Shown: positions 7,467-16,395, counted from the first letter of the stretch. The stretch: DNA of 55,517 bases from SIG437 sp045576235 (GCA_045576235.1 JAZNGA010000008.1:1-55517); one strand, 5' to 3'. Made by a program: numbers and translations. The notes: generated by a model from the letters alone, not told the origin.

Positions 7467-7757
7467 TCACACAAGACTTTCCTTGATTGCATAAATTCTG
7501 AATTTGCCAACCATTTTCACAGCTATCAAATCTCCGTTTTCCAAGACAACTTCCCCGTCTTGCCTGTTATCAAAATCGTAGTTATAGCCGACTGTGACAG
7601 AGCTTTTTGCAAAACTCTGCGAGGTTATCTCTTCCATTTCTGCTTCAGGATCAGAAAAATGCAAGAGATATCCGCTTTCAGCTTCAATTTTATATGCTCG
7701 TAAAATTCCTTCATTATTGTAATATGGTGTGATCTTTATGTTTTCAATTTCAGGCAT
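7467..7757 (-). CDS. Small protein between fibre and lysis genes, unknown
   Basis: Predicted 96-aa soluble acidic protein starting MPEIENIKITPYYNNEGILR. I do not recognise a family. It contains ESGYLLHFSDPEAEMEE and VGYNYDFDNRQDGEVVLENG, suggesting a small beta-rich domain. AAAGGAGGGGG precedes ATG 7757 with good spacing. The position after the tail-fibre genes and before the amidase is commonly held by small baseplate or fibre accessory proteins (XkdX-like position), but the sequence does not prove this. Confidence 0.55.
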   Translation of the reverse strand: MPEIENIKITPYYNNEGILRAYKIEAESGYLLHFSDPEAEMEEITSQSFAKSSVTVGYNYDFDNRQDGEVVLENGDLIAVKMVGKFRIYAIKESLV

Positions 7758-7774
7758 ATTTCCCCCTCCTTTTT

Positions 7775-8506
7775 CTACGCTGCCACATTCCAGCATATGT
7801 TTGTCATATATTCTCTCCAGCTTAAGCCATCAATCGTCACACTTTCACCATCGAGCAAATTAGCAGAAGCGCTTGAAAGTGTCAATGTGTAGGAAAATTC
7901 CTTATCGGTCCCTGTGAAATCTTTTAAGTGGCTTATGATGTTTTTTAAGCTTTCTTTGCTTAAAAGAACTGAATGTGAAATGTTCATGCTTCTGTCAAAC
8001 ACGCCTTCAAATCTGACTTCTTTCAGCTCAGGGCAATTATAAATCAGATAGTATAAATTTTGACAGCCGCCATTTGCAGGTGCGATGACTTTTTCTATCG
8101 TGTGAAGCTTGGAGCAATTGCCAAAAGTGTAATATGCGCCATCATTTACAGTAATCCCCTCTATGCTCACGGCAGGCGCTGTTGTTATTGACGTAGCAGC
8201 TAAGAAGGAATTAAGGTTTGTAGCCTTACTCGTATCAAATATAATTTTCTCAAATTTTGCTTTTAAATCCGTGACCGCAATGTTTCGGAAAAGACTTGAA
8301 GCCACGCCTTCAATTATAAAATCAAACTGCGGATTGAAGGTTTCATCATTCCAATATTTACTCGAAAAAGCATACTGTGTGTAGCTTCGTCTGTTGCCGT
8401 TGTCTTGCAGCATCCCCCAAAACCTTAAAAGCTCTGCCTTTTTACCTGCATCATAGACCTTTTGCGCATTTTCCGCTATTTCTGTAAGCTTGTCTGATAT
8501 GCTCAT
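7775..8506 (-). CDS. Putative tail tip/receptor protein with LRR-like segment
   Basis: Predicted 243 aa. Its N-terminal third is helical (KLTEIAENAQKVYDAGKKAE) and resembles attachment regions seen in phage baseplate proteins. Residues about 110-200 hold repeats like NCSKLHTIEKVIAP and NCPELKEVRFEGVF, the pattern of BspA-type leucine-rich repeats often found in surface-binding proteins of Clostridia and their phages. It likely helps recognise the cell surface. The start ATG 8506 overlaps the upstream stop (ATGA). The exact role (fibre, receptor-binding protein or baseplate decoration) is inferred from position. Confidence 0.6.
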   Translation of the reverse strand: MSISDKLTEIAENAQKVYDAGKKAELLRFWGMLQDNGNRRSYTQYAFSSKYWNDETFNPQFDFIIEGVASSLFRNIAVTDLKAKFEKIIFDTSKATNLNSFLAATSITTAPAVSIEGITVNDGAYYTFGNCSKLHTIEKVIAPANGGCQNLYYLIYNCPELKEVRFEGVFDRSMNISHSVLLSKESLKNIISHLKDFTGTDKEFSYTLTLSSASANLLDGESVTIDGLSWREYMTNICWNVAA

Positions 8507-9432
8507 TCTCCCTCACCCCCGATTAATGAATTCTGAATTGCTAAAATGATCTCTAAAGCCTCTTCAACATCTCCAAGTGTCGCCGCTATCACCTTGTTCT
8601 GCACGGGATTTTCGCTCTGAAAATTAAATTCAGAGTCAATGACCAAATTGTTTAAGCCGCCTGATGTGTCATTAATTAGATATGACCACTCATTGTCACT
8701 TGTGCATTTCAAGCGATAGCTCATCCCCGATAAATCTGCCATGAAGAAGATTACATTTTCTCCTGCCAATATTTCCGCAGTTTCGATTGTCTCATTATTT
8801 ATTGTGGCGCGCACCGAAATAAATTTTCTTTCCGCAAAGGCAGTTGAAATTTCCTCATAAGTTTTGTTGGCTTCAATATTTCCTTCGGTGTTGCAAACTG
8901 CATCAACAATGAAAATATGGCTTTTGCTTTCAATTAATTTTGCGCTCTCTTCTGCCGCAAGCGCGCTAGTTTCCGCTATCTTTGCGCTCTCCTCCGCTTG
9001 TTTTGCGCTCTGCTCTGCTTGTATAGCACGGGAAGAAAGCGTCGCTAAAATCGGCGTCGTATCACATGCCTCAAGCTCTGCCTCTCCATAGCCCTCTCTG
9101 ACATATGTGATGATTTCGCAGGTCGTGACATAAGCCCCTGTTTCATCCGTGAGAGCGATTTCAAACGAAAGCTCACCTGGGATTTCTGTCATACTGTTTT
9201 TTATGTCGGCGCAGAGCCTTCCGTCATAGTCAAATCCCGAATCTGTTATGACCACGCCATCTGCCCTTTTTGCTTTGATGCAAAGAGAAAGATTTTCTGT
9301 CTCAATGGGCTCATTTCCGTCTTTAAAACAGAAAACAAACCTCGCCGCGCTCTTATCACCGCTCGTGAAAACAACATCTGAATATTTCGTCTTTTCGCCT
9401 TTTAAATCAATTTCAAAAATATAATTTATCAT
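8503..9432 (-). CDS. Baseplate upper protein-like fibre protein (BppU-type)
   Basis: Predicted 309 aa. Residues 1-125 (KSAARFVFCFKDGNEPIE, LCIKAKRADGVVITDSG, GELSFEIALTDETGAYVT) fit the beta-sandwich BppU N-terminal domain that docks on siphophage baseplates. Residues about 140-172 form an Ala/Glu heptad coiled coil (SAKQAEESAKIAETSALAAEE) typical of trimeric fibres. The remaining part is beta-rich and variable. It precedes the LRR-like gene with an ATGA overlap. GGAGGG lies before ATG 9432. It would link the baseplate to the receptor-binding protein. Confidence 0.75.
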   Translation of the reverse strand: MINYIFEIDLKGEKTKYSDVVFTSGDKSAARFVFCFKDGNEPIETENLSLCIKAKRADGVVITDSGFDYDGRLCADIKNSMTEIPGELSFEIALTDETGAYVTTCEIITYVREGYGEAELEACDTTPILATLSSRAIQAEQSAKQAEESAKIAETSALAAEESAKLIESKSHIFIVDAVCNTEGNIEANKTYEEISTAFAERKFISVRATINNETIETAEILAGENVIFFMADLSGMSYRLKCTSDNEWSYLINDTSGGLNNLVIDSEFNFQSENPVQNKVIAATLGDVEEALEIILAIQNSLIGGEGE

Positions 9433-9442
9433 TTAGTCCCTC

Positions 9443-10261
9443 CTACATGCAATATATCGTAAACTCAGCATTCCCCGACTCTCTTGTCTCAACAGTCAGC
9501 TTATTATTTTCATATGAAACAAACCAGATTCTGCACCCACTTGCACTCGTCACATGTGCCACATCTGTCAGGACTGCGAATCTGCCCGGTGTTTTTGTCA
9601 GATCATATGCTTCGATTCTGTCATCATTATTTGTTCTGTATCCTAACATGCTTTCCCAATCGAGATAGACCATATCAGAATTGCTCATTACCACCATTCT
9701 TCTAAAGTCCCCTCCAATGTCTATTTCCTTTTTTAAATATTCTGTGTTTGTAGAAGGGTTCAATGAAAATGTTATCGGCTCAGCATATAGGTTTGGAAGG
9801 CTCGAAGGATTTTTCATAAGCGCTATATCCTTTTTCATAGTGACTGTTCCTCCCGTGCTGATTTCGGCAAGCTTAACTGAGTCTCCCGTGGGAGCCGTCG
9901 TGGTGCATTTTGCGCTCACAACGCCCGTGACATCATCATTTGAAAGCCAGACATAATTCATTTCGCTTGTGCTTGCCCTTGCAAGCGTTATTCCCGAGCT
10001 GTCAATTTCCATTTTCTTGCCGTCGGCAAAAAAAGCAGTTCCCTGCGAAATGAAAACAGTGGTGCTTGTTTTCAATTTCACATCACACCCATCAGACACA
10101 CCTTTTGTTATGATTGCTTTTGAAATGGCGTTTAAATCGCTGACGCCATATAACACTCCGTCAAAAAAGCTTGTCCCTTCATCTGAAAAGTCCGCTGCTA
10201 TTGCATTTAAATCATCTGCCGAAATGCTTTGATTTTCCGTAAAATTAACCTTATATCCCAT
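9443..10261 (-). CDS. Phage tail/baseplate protein
   Basis: Predicted 272 aa. The N-terminus (MGYKVNFTENQSISADDLNAI, then ITKGVSDGCDVKLKTSTTVFISQGTAFFADGK) matches a class of siphophage tail proteins lying after the Tal gene, where a beta-rich domain fills the role of side fibre or baseplate wedge. No catalytic motif is visible. ATG 10261 is preferred because GGAGG stands nine to ten bases upstream; ATG 10267 is also in frame. The gene sits three bases from the preceding stop. The family identity is uncertain. Confidence 0.6.
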   Translation of the reverse strand: MGYKVNFTENQSISADDLNAIAADFSDEGTSFFDGVLYGVSDLNAISKAIITKGVSDGCDVKLKTSTTVFISQGTAFFADGKKMEIDSSGITLARASTSEMNYVWLSNDDVTGVVSAKCTTTAPTGDSVKLAEISTGGTVTMKKDIALMKNPSSLPNLYAEPITFSLNPSTNTEYLKKEIDIGGDFRRMVVMSNSDMVYLDWESMLGYRTNNDDRIEAYDLTKTPGRFAVLTDVAHVTSASGCRIWFVSYENNKLTVETRESGNAEFTIYCM

Positions 10262-10263
10262 AA

Positions 10264-11205
10264 TCATTCCTCCGTTTCGTTAAATATCGGTCTTTCGCCC
10301 ATGCTCTGACTTTCCTCCCAGAGCTCCACGCCGATTATTCTATATTTTTTTGTTCTTTTAAGGCTCTCATTATCAAGTGAAACTGTCACAATGTCGCCTA
10401 AACTATAGTCCTTGCCGAATTTGAGGTTTTTCAGCTTCTGACTCAGCTCTTCTTCTGCCCTGAAAGAAAGCATTTCTTTTTTCGCATCTGCCTCTTCAAA
10501 AGATGCAAGCGGTGTCACCCATTTATAAATTCCTGTCTTTTCTTCGGAATTAACTGAAGCTACCCCACCATCTTCTTTAGAAAACGCGCCTGAAGTAAAA
10601 TAATTCTGCAAATCAAAATAATATTCCGTGTCATAAGCGTTTAATGCCCCTTCTGATATGACAAGCGAAAGCTCTTTTCCCTTTAAAACCTCAAAAACAA
10701 GCTTTTTATTTGCTATGTCAAGATAAACTCTGCGCCCTGCAGAGCATTCGGAGAGCGCATCCTTTAAAATGACAGAAAACGAAGTGATTTTGCTCACGGG
10801 GATTTCAATTTCCTTTGTGACGCCTGCAAGATCACCCAGACTGAAAAATGTTTCATCCTCAAAAGCCTGATTTTTAGCTAAATCCCTTAAAAGCGTTTCC
10901 GCTTCTCCTTCAATCGTATTCTGCGGCAAGATTACCCGCCTTGACAAAATCCAGTCGGGCGTTTTCCCGTAAATAACGCAGTCATCACCCAACTGTTTTG
11001 CTGTGACTATCGCCTGCTTTTCGCCCTGAGTTATGAAAAGATATTTGTTGTCAAAGAGCACAGGGACAGACTCAGAGTGCGGAGAGATGTGGATTTCGGC
11101 TTTGCCTGTGTCATTGAAAAAAATCTGCCAGTCTGATGAAATAAGCTTTGTTTCTATTGCAAGCAGATTAAATTCAAAATCGTAAATTCTCAAATCCTGC
11201 ATCAA
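10264..11205 (-). CDS. Tail-associated protein (Tal N-terminal, ReqiPepy6 Gp37-like)
   Basis: Predicted 313 aa. It begins MMQDLRIYDFEFNLLAIETK and continues with domains like the N-terminal four-domain hub of siphophage Tal/Gp37 proteins (YLFITQGEKQAIVTAKQLGD, TPDWILSRRVI). At 313 aa it is about the size of the hub alone. The C-terminal protease or peptidoglycan-hydrolase extension that many Tal proteins carry is absent. It closes the tail tube at the baseplate. It overlaps the Dit stop by ATGA at 11202-11205. Confidence 0.75.
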   Translation of the reverse strand: MMQDLRIYDFEFNLLAIETKLISSDWQIFFNDTGKAEIHISPHSESVPVLFDNKYLFITQGEKQAIVTAKQLGDDCVIYGKTPDWILSRRVILPQNTIEGEAETLLRDLAKNQAFEDETFFSLGDLAGVTKEIEIPVSKITSFSVILKDALSECSAGRRVYLDIANKKLVFEVLKGKELSLVISEGALNAYDTEYYFDLQNYFTSGAFSKEDGGVASVNSEEKTGIYKWVTPLASFEEADAKKEMLSFRAEEELSQKLKNLKFGKDYSLGDIVTVSLDNESLKRTKKYRIIGVELWEESQSMGERPIFNETEE

Positions 11206-12056
11206 ATCACCGCCTCAATAAATTTTGCAGAAAACTCTGAAAAGGCTGTCATCTCCGAGCCTTCCCCGAGGCTCATCGTTTCCACATCGTTTGCTCCCAT
11301 ATCCAGATAGAATTCACTCAAGAATGAATCAGTTGTCATAAACGGCAGAAGGTTTCCATAGTTATTTTTGCTGTCAGAGAGATTGCTTGATATTTTTCTG
11401 TTTTCAAAGTCGATGCAAATCTCTTCTCCTGCCTTCATCTTATAATCAAGCGCAAAGCACTTCCCTGTCGTGTGGTTTTTCAGCTCAACTCTTGTCGCAG
11501 AGCCTTCCGCGTGACAGACTATGTAAACCTTCGGCATGCACCTGACATCTCCCCTGTTCACTAAATTAACGCGCGAAACACGCCTTGAAAAAGCACAAGG
11601 GAGAGTGAATGAATTTTCAATCAGATTCTCTCTGTAAAATAGCGAGCATTTTTCTGCCTTTTCATCCTCGAAAAACGGATAGCCTGCTTCAAGCTGAAGC
11701 ACAAACGGTTGAAATGACGCGCGTCTGTCTGTCTTTTCAGCTTTGAAATATGTGCATCTGGCCGCTATCTTGCGCTTTTTGTCTCCCGCATGGATTTTAA
11801 AAGTTCCGCTCATGTTAAGCACGCGAATTGCTCTTGCTATCTCTTTTTCCCCCGCATCCTTCAAATTAATATCACCTGAAATCGTGATTGTTCTGCTCTC
11901 TACCGCAGATGTTATGAGCTCGCTCCCGTCAATCCCGGGATAAGACGCCTTCGTCTCAAGCTTTTCACAAAGTCCGAGCCCTTCGATTTCCTTGATTTTC
12001 CACCTTCCGCTGTTTAAATCAATTCTGTCGCGAGCGTTTTCATATATAAATCGCAT
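11202..12056 (-). CDS. Distal tail protein (Dit-like)
   Basis: Predicted 284 aa starting MRFIYENARDRIDLNSGRWK. It contains the N-terminal belt-domain style SRTITISGDI and the FQPFVLQLEAGYPFF stretch of siphophage Dit (phage tail family PF05709), followed by a C-terminal galectin-like part. It forms the hexameric ring that joins the tail tube to the baseplate. The order after the tape-measure position and before Tal is the standard one. AGGAG lies before ATG 12056. Confidence 0.8.
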   Translation of the reverse strand: MRFIYENARDRIDLNSGRWKIKEIEGLGLCEKLETKASYPGIDGSELITSAVESRTITISGDINLKDAGEKEIARAIRVLNMSGTFKIHAGDKKRKIAARCTYFKAEKTDRRASFQPFVLQLEAGYPFFEDEKAEKCSLFYRENLIENSFTLPCAFSRRVSRVNLVNRGDVRCMPKVYIVCHAEGSATRVELKNHTTGKCFALDYKMKAGEEICIDFENRKISSNLSDSKNNYGNLLPFMTTDSFLSEFYLDMGANDVETMSLGEGSEMTAFSEFSAKFIEAVI

Positions 12057-12082
12057 TTCATTCTCCTTTCTTTAAAAAAATC

Positions 12083-13156
12083 TTAATAACCGCCTCTTAA
12101 CTTATCAATAAGCGCCTGCGATTTAGCCGCGTGAAGCTTTTCGGAAATCGTCTCACCGCTTCCGTAGAGATTATAGACAGGCGCGAAAACATTTCCCTTT
12201 TCCGCTTCTCTTTCATATGCCTTGAGAAGAATATCATTTTTCGGCATAAGGTCTGAAAATCTTTTGGAAATGCCCGAGACAACGCTCTCAATTTCTGCGA
12301 CAAAACCCTCGCCGAATTTTTCTGCGCTCAGTGAACCGCTCAAAAAAAAGCCTTCAGGAATTTCAAGACCTGCATTTTCAAGGCTTTCCTTCATATGTTG
12401 AATGGCAGCATCTTCTGCTTTTTTCACATCATCTGAAAAAACAAGCTTTGAGATTCTGTCGTTTAAATAGGAAATGTCCTTAAAGTCGTCAACGAAGTCA
12501 ACAAAACCTTCTTCATCTTCCTTTAAAAGCGTTTTTGAAAATCTGACGGCATCGTCAATCGGCATATCGCGAAGCATATCAAAAAACTCCTTAAATCCGC
12601 TTGAAGTAAAATTTTCTTCGCCTCGTTTTTTGACTGCAAGAAGAAGATTGAGATATTCAGAAAGCGCAGCCTTTTCGCCATCTAAATCGCCGAGCACAAG
12701 CTTATAGCTCGTGATGTCCTCTCCGTTTTCACCAACGCCCTTAAATGTCTGCTTGACCGTCTTATAAAGCTCTGCGTGCTCAGAAAGCTTTTCAGAAAAG
12801 CTTTCCTGCGCTTTTAAAAGCTCGTTCTGCGTCTTATAGACATGAGATGAAATGTCGGAATAGACCTCTTCAATCATCTTCTTCTGCTCTTTTAAAACCT
12901 TTTCGTCATAAGAGATAATCTTGTTTGTGTAGCTCCACCATTCCTTTGTTCCCTTCTCTAAATATGTGTCGCGCAGCTTTTCAATGGTCTTATAATATTC
13001 CTCCTCGCTTATTGCCGCGCGCTTTAGCTCTAACTCTATGTTACGGATAGCCTGCTTAAAGCTTTCAGACACTTTATAAGAATTGTTTTTCACGCTGAGC
13101 GGTGCTCCGTCAACCATCATGTTTCCAAATTTGTCATAGGTTATTCTGTTTGCCAT
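12083..13156 (-). CDS. Short coiled-coil protein at the tape-measure position
   Basis: Predicted 357 aa starting MANRITYDKFGNMMVDGAPL. It is almost entirely helical and rich in Glu, Lys and Ser, with long heptad-like stretches at about residues 25-150 and 215-300, and no obvious membrane segment. It lies between Gp15 and Dit, where siphophages encode the tail tape measure. Tape-measure proteins usually exceed 600 residues. If this one is the ruler, at about 0.15 nm per residue the tail would be only about 50 nm long. ATG 13156 follows AAAGGAGGAGG. Alternatives are a degenerate tape measure or an unrelated tail protein. Confidence 0.6.
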   Translation of the reverse strand: MANRITYDKFGNMMVDGAPLSVKNNSYKVSESFKQAIRNIELELKRAAISEEEYYKTIEKLRDTYLEKGTKEWWSYTNKIISYDEKVLKEQKKMIEEVYSDISSHVYKTQNELLKAQESFSEKLSEHAELYKTVKQTFKGVGENGEDITSYKLVLGDLDGEKAALSEYLNLLLAVKKRGEENFTSSGFKEFFDMLRDMPIDDAVRFSKTLLKEDEEGFVDFVDDFKDISYLNDRISKLVFSDDVKKAEDAAIQHMKESLENAGLEIPEGFFLSGSLSAEKFGEGFVAEIESVVSGISKRFSDLMPKNDILLKAYEREAEKGNVFAPVYNLYGSGETISEKLHAAKSQALIDKLRGGY

Positions 13157-13179
13157 AGCCCTCCTCCTTTCAAAAAAAA

Positions 13180-13749
13180 TCAAAACAGCCCCGCCATCTT
13201 GTCTGCTATTTCCTCCGCCTTTTCTGTCTCATTTTTCCAGTCAGATAAAGCATAAATTCTCTTAAGCTTCCTGATTGAAGCTCTTTTTTCTCTGTCTTTG
13301 ATTTCAGATAAGTTCATTCCCCTGATTTTCACGACATCAAAAAGCTTATGCTCGCCTTTGAGCGCAGAAAACAGTGCAAGAAACTTATGCCAGTGAAGCG
13401 GCTCATCTAAAAGGTCAATGCCATATTGAGAAAGAAAGGCAGCATAAATAAGCCGCCCGTCTTCTTTAAAACTGAAGCACCTCTGCTTATCTATGCCGCC
13501 ACCTTTTTTAAAGCTCTTAAAAGCGCCGCCCGAGAGGAAATCAAAAACTCCTTGCATCGCCTCAAATAAGCTTTCAGGCAATTCAATATAGCATAGCAAC
13601 AAAACTTCAGCCATGTTTTCCATGCCGTGCTCTTTCTCTTCTTCTAAAAGCTCCGCTATCTTAATCCAGTTTTTAAAGTCTGTGTGCACAGGATAAAACC
13701 TACTTCCGATGACGACGCCTTCAGGCAATGTTTGTGCTAAAAAGTTCAA
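13180..13749 (-). CDS. Phage Gp15-family tail assembly protein
   Basis: Predicted 189 aa with a TTG start at 13749. GGGGAGG lies eight bases upstream, and the N-terminus then reads (M)NFLAQTLPEGVVIGSRFYPVHTDFKNW, matching the Gp15 family of A118-like phages (PF06854). Genes of this family sit directly before the tape measure and are thought to chaperone tail assembly. GTG 13785 is an upstream alternative but lacks a ribosome site. The stop overlaps the beginning of the next frame region by a few bases. No companion Gp14-type gene is seen before it. Confidence 0.85.
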   Translation of the reverse strand: MNFLAQTLPEGVVIGSRFYPVHTDFKNWIKIAELLEEEKEHGMENMAEVLLLCYIELPESLFEAMQGVFDFLSGGAFKSFKKGGGIDKQRCFSFKEDGRLIYAAFLSQYGIDLLDEPLHWHKFLALFSALKGEHKLFDVVKIRGMNLSEIKDREKRASIRKLKRIYALSDWKNETEKAEEIADKMAGLF

Positions 13750-13811
13750 ATAAATTCCTCCCCGATAGTCATCAGTTCGAATCACCGATGACTACTTTTA
13801 AAAGCATTTTT

Positions 13812-14300
13812 CTATTCTGAAGCGAATGTGATTGTCTCCCACTCATCATCACTTTGAGCTATGCCTCTTCGTTTGACGCTGTTTGCCTTAAACGAGCCTG
13901 AATATGTGTAGGCGTCAGCCTCTCCGCCCTCTTGGTCAGGAATGACTGAAAAATCTCTGCTGATAGCTTTAAAGCCTTCATCATCACTTGTTTTCATATC
14001 AACCATGATGATTGTTCTGACCGCATCTGTTCCCAAAAGCTCATCATCTGTGATTTTCACAATGTCCTCATGGACGGGATTGTTTGAAAATCTGTCAAAG
14101 CTATAGGAAATTGCAGGACTGTAGCCAACAACATCTGTTGTTTCAAATTCCTCGTCAACATATTGACGCTTATATTCTTTAGGCTGTTTTGTCGTTGAAA
14201 TCTCCGTAAAACCTGTCATTCTTTTAAATGTGACGGAACCGTCATCATTTTTAACACCAAAGAATGCAAGCTTGTCGCATCTTTTAAAAAGACTGTTCAT
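13812..14300 (-). CDS. Major tail tube protein
   Basis: Predicted 162 aa. The pattern FFGVKNDDGSVTFKRMTGFTEISTTK, with YKRQYVDEEFETTDVVGYSPAISYSFDR and later DSDDEWETITF-like ending, fits small siphophage tail tube proteins with the phage tail-tube beta-barrel fold. It would polymerise into the tube through which DNA passes. AAGGAGG precedes ATG 14300. It sits exactly between the head-tail connector genes and Gp15. At 162 aa it is within the usual range. Confidence 0.8.
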   Translation of the reverse strand: MNSLFKRCDKLAFFGVKNDDGSVTFKRMTGFTEISTTKQPKEYKRQYVDEEFETTDVVGYSPAISYSFDRFSNNPVHEDIVKITDDELLGTDAVRTIIMVDMKTSDDEGFKAISRDFSVIPDQEGGEADAYTYSGSFKANSVKRRGIAQSDDEWETITFASE

Positions 14301-14303
14301 GTC

Positions 14304-14714
14304 TTACCTCCTTTTGTAATATGTGGCTTTGAATTTCATCTCATAAACGCAGTCAGAAGCATTGGTGTTTCTGATTTTGCCGTCTGAAATTGCCTCTATA
14401 GTCTGAATTTTCTTCCCTTCTCCTAAGTCCGGAAACTGATTCGAGTCAGACCTTTTCTTCACACGGTCTGCCAGATTCTCAAAGAAAATGCTTATTTTCT
14501 TTGTTTCCTCGTCCTTTTTGCTGTAAGGAAGCCTCGCACGAAAGCTGAAAACAAACTGACAGAGCAAATCTCCTGAGACATATCTTTTCAAAACGGTTTC
14601 CCCGTCTTCTGAATAAATGGCATAATCAGGCACATTTTCGGAAAGAAAGCTGTTTCTGACTGTTCCCTCTTCTAAAAAAGATGAAAAATATTCCTTTAAT
14701 CCTTCAATAATCAC
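14304..14714 (-). CDS. Tail terminator/minor structural protein
   Basis: Predicted 136 aa with a GTG start at 14714 after AGGAGGG. The sequence MIIEGLKEYFSSFLEEGTVR, LLCQFVFSFRARLPYSK and EMKFKATYYKRR resembles the minor capsid/tail-completion proteins that precede the tail tube in A118-like phages. Those proteins act as the tail terminator ring at the head-proximal end. It is followed three bases later by the tail-tube gene. Assignment rests on position and overall pattern. Confidence 0.7.
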   Translation of the reverse strand: MIIEGLKEYFSSFLEEGTVRNSFLSENVPDYAIYSEDGETVLKRYVSGDLLCQFVFSFRARLPYSKKDEETKKISIFFENLADRVKKRSDSNQFPDLGEGKKIQTIEAISDGKIRNTNASDCVYEMKFKATYYKRR

Positions 14715-14728
14715 TTTTAACCCTCCTT

Positions 14729-15031
14729 TTATTCTGCAAGAAGCTTAAAGTGATGAATTTTCCCCGAGCCTCTGCGGTTGTCAGCTATGCCGACAATTGT
14801 GAGCTCCTTTTTAAAAAGGTCGCAATAAATCTTATCTCCGCACGAAACCTTGACATCATCGTCTGTCATAATGCGGACCGTATATCTGTTTTCTGCGCGT
14901 CTTCCATGGCTCAAATCGCCGATTTTTGTTGTTCCGTGGACTTTAGCTTTCGGGAAATAGAAGGAGAAGTCGCGCTTCTCCTCCTCGTCATAGTGATAGA
15001 TTATCACGGGAAAGGTCAGTTTCAGTTTCAT
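14729..15031 (-). CDS. Minor capsid/head-completion protein
   Basis: Predicted 100 aa. ATG 15031 overlaps the preceding stop (ATGA) and gives MKLKLTFPVIIYHYDEEEKR. The beta-rich pattern with RYTVRIMTDDDVKVSCGDKIYCDLFKKELTIVGIAD and a final KIHHFKLLAE is typical of small A118-like minor capsid (stopper-type) proteins. It would seal the portal/adaptor complex. It has no catalytic residues. Identity depends mostly on gene order. Confidence 0.7.
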   Translation of the reverse strand: MKLKLTFPVIIYHYDEEEKRDFSFYFPKAKVHGTTKIGDLSHGRRAENRYTVRIMTDDDVKVSCGDKIYCDLFKKELTIVGIADNRRGSGKIHHFKLLAE

Positions 15032-15369
15032 CCTCTCGCCCCCCGATATAAAAGTCCGCTCGCCGAGAGCCATGTGTGAACACAGCTTTTGATTTTGTCG
15101 TTTAAAGAAAGGCCGCTCTCATATGAAACCCAATATCCGTCATTTCGCTCATATTCTATTCCGCTGTGAGAATCTGCCTCACACAAAATGTCGCATATCT
15201 CGCAGACAGCATATTTAACCTCATCCGTGACCTCAAGCTCATCTAACCGCCCGCCAATGAATCTATCAAGAATGAAAGATGCCTTTTTTTCATAATGCAA
15301 AAAATCATCTTCCGAAACAGTGTTTCCGCAATATTGCTCGTTATAGAATTTATAGTCAGTATAACTCAC
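15028..15369 (-). CDS. Head-tail connector (adaptor) protein
   Basis: Predicted 113-aa helical protein with GTG start 15369 preceded by AGGAG. SYTDYKFYNEQYCGNTVSEDDF, YEKKASFILDRFIGGRLDEL and VKYAVCEICDIL match the phage Gp6/DUF-type head-tail connector that docks under the portal ring. It follows the capsid gene at 15 bases, the standard position. Length is normal for the family. Confidence 0.8.
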   Translation of the reverse strand: MSYTDYKFYNEQYCGNTVSEDDFLHYEKKASFILDRFIGGRLDELEVTDEVKYAVCEICDILCEADSHSGIEYERNDGYWVSYESGLSLNDKIKSCVHTWLSASGLLYRGARG

Positions 15370-15384
15370 AAGTCATCGCTCCTA

Positions 15385-16395
15385 TCAGCCGTTTGTGATG
15401 AGTCTTGCCATCGCAACAGCCTTCGGGTCAAATTTGAGTGACCAGTTTGCGCTGTTTGCGAGCTGACTGTCAGTCGGGCTCATTGTAAAGTTTTCTTCAG
15501 GCGGAGTGAACGAAAAGCCGTTCGGGTGGATTGTCTCACGGATTCTTGTGTAGAGCGTGTCCTGACCTCCGTTTGTTTTCGGGTCTCTGTGAACCTCACA
15601 GGGAACATCGAGCTTCGCAGGAGCAAATCTGAGCGCGCCTTCGCCTAAAAGATATGTAGTATATCTGAATTCATCTCCATCCTTTTCGCAAGGAACGCCG
15701 TCATCAATTACAACGGTGTAGCCGTTTGCAGAAGCAAGCGACATAGGTCTCTGAATTCCGAAAGCATCAGTATATTTCCAGAATTCGAGCACTTCAAGAT
15801 TTTCTAAAGTCTTTGCAACATTTGAATGCATAACGCAAAGAGCAAACTTTGATTTATTGTCGCCGAGCGCCGCTGTTGCCAGAGTGTTTAAGTCAGTTGC
15901 TCCGATTGAGTAGCCGCCTTCAGCTAAATCTAAAGTGTGATATTTAGCAAAGTCGCCTTCCTTTGTTCCGTCTTCGCCTGTGATGCCGAACACAGCATTT
16001 AAAATTCCTAAAAGAATAGACTGTCTCTGCTTTGCCCAGAATTTTCCGACAGACTGCGCGATGTGGCTCATCGGGTCAGCGCCTGAAAGCTCTGATGCAA
16101 AGTTTCTTGCAGTAAAGCCCATCGAACGACCATAAACAACGCCTGTCTGCGTTCCGCCTCCTGTTGAAACTGTCTCGATGTCTGTCGCTCCATCATAGTT
16201 TGACGGTGTTCCGCTTAAAACATTATAAAAAGGAACAGAATAGAGATAGCCGTCGTTTTGAATCTGCGATTCAATCATCGCATCGCGCACGAGCGCACCG
16301 CTTTCAATGAGCGCATTTTTAACGGGGTCGGGAGATGCCTCCCATGTGTTTGTGAAAATTTCAGCATCAAAAGGATAATTTAAGTATGTTGTCAT
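15385..16395 (-). CDS. Major capsid protein (A118-like, HK97 fold)
   Basis: Predicted 336 aa beginning MTTYLNYPFDAEIFTNTWEA. It includes YGRSMGFTARNFASELSGADPM, WAKQRQSILLGILNAVFG and GEGALRFAPAKLDVPCEVHRDP, close in pattern to A118-like capsid proteins. It assembles the icosahedral shell around the scaffold encoded just upstream. No N-terminal protease or delta domain is present, in keeping with a separate Gp20-type scaffold gene. AGGAGG lies eight bases before ATG 16395. The length is typical for this subgroup, so particle size cannot be deduced. Confidence 0.88.
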   Translation of the reverse strand: MTTYLNYPFDAEIFTNTWEASPDPVKNALIESGALVRDAMIESQIQNDGYLYSVPFYNVLSGTPSNYDGATDIETVSTGGGTQTGVVYGRSMGFTARNFASELSGADPMSHIAQSVGKFWAKQRQSILLGILNAVFGITGEDGTKEGDFAKYHTLDLAEGGYSIGATDLNTLATAALGDNKSKFALCVMHSNVAKTLENLEVLEFWKYTDAFGIQRPMSLASANGYTVVIDDGVPCEKDGDEFRYTTYLLGEGALRFAPAKLDVPCEVHRDPKTNGGQDTLYTRIRETIHPNGFSFTPPEENFTMSPTDSQLANSANWSLKFDPKAVAMARLITNG

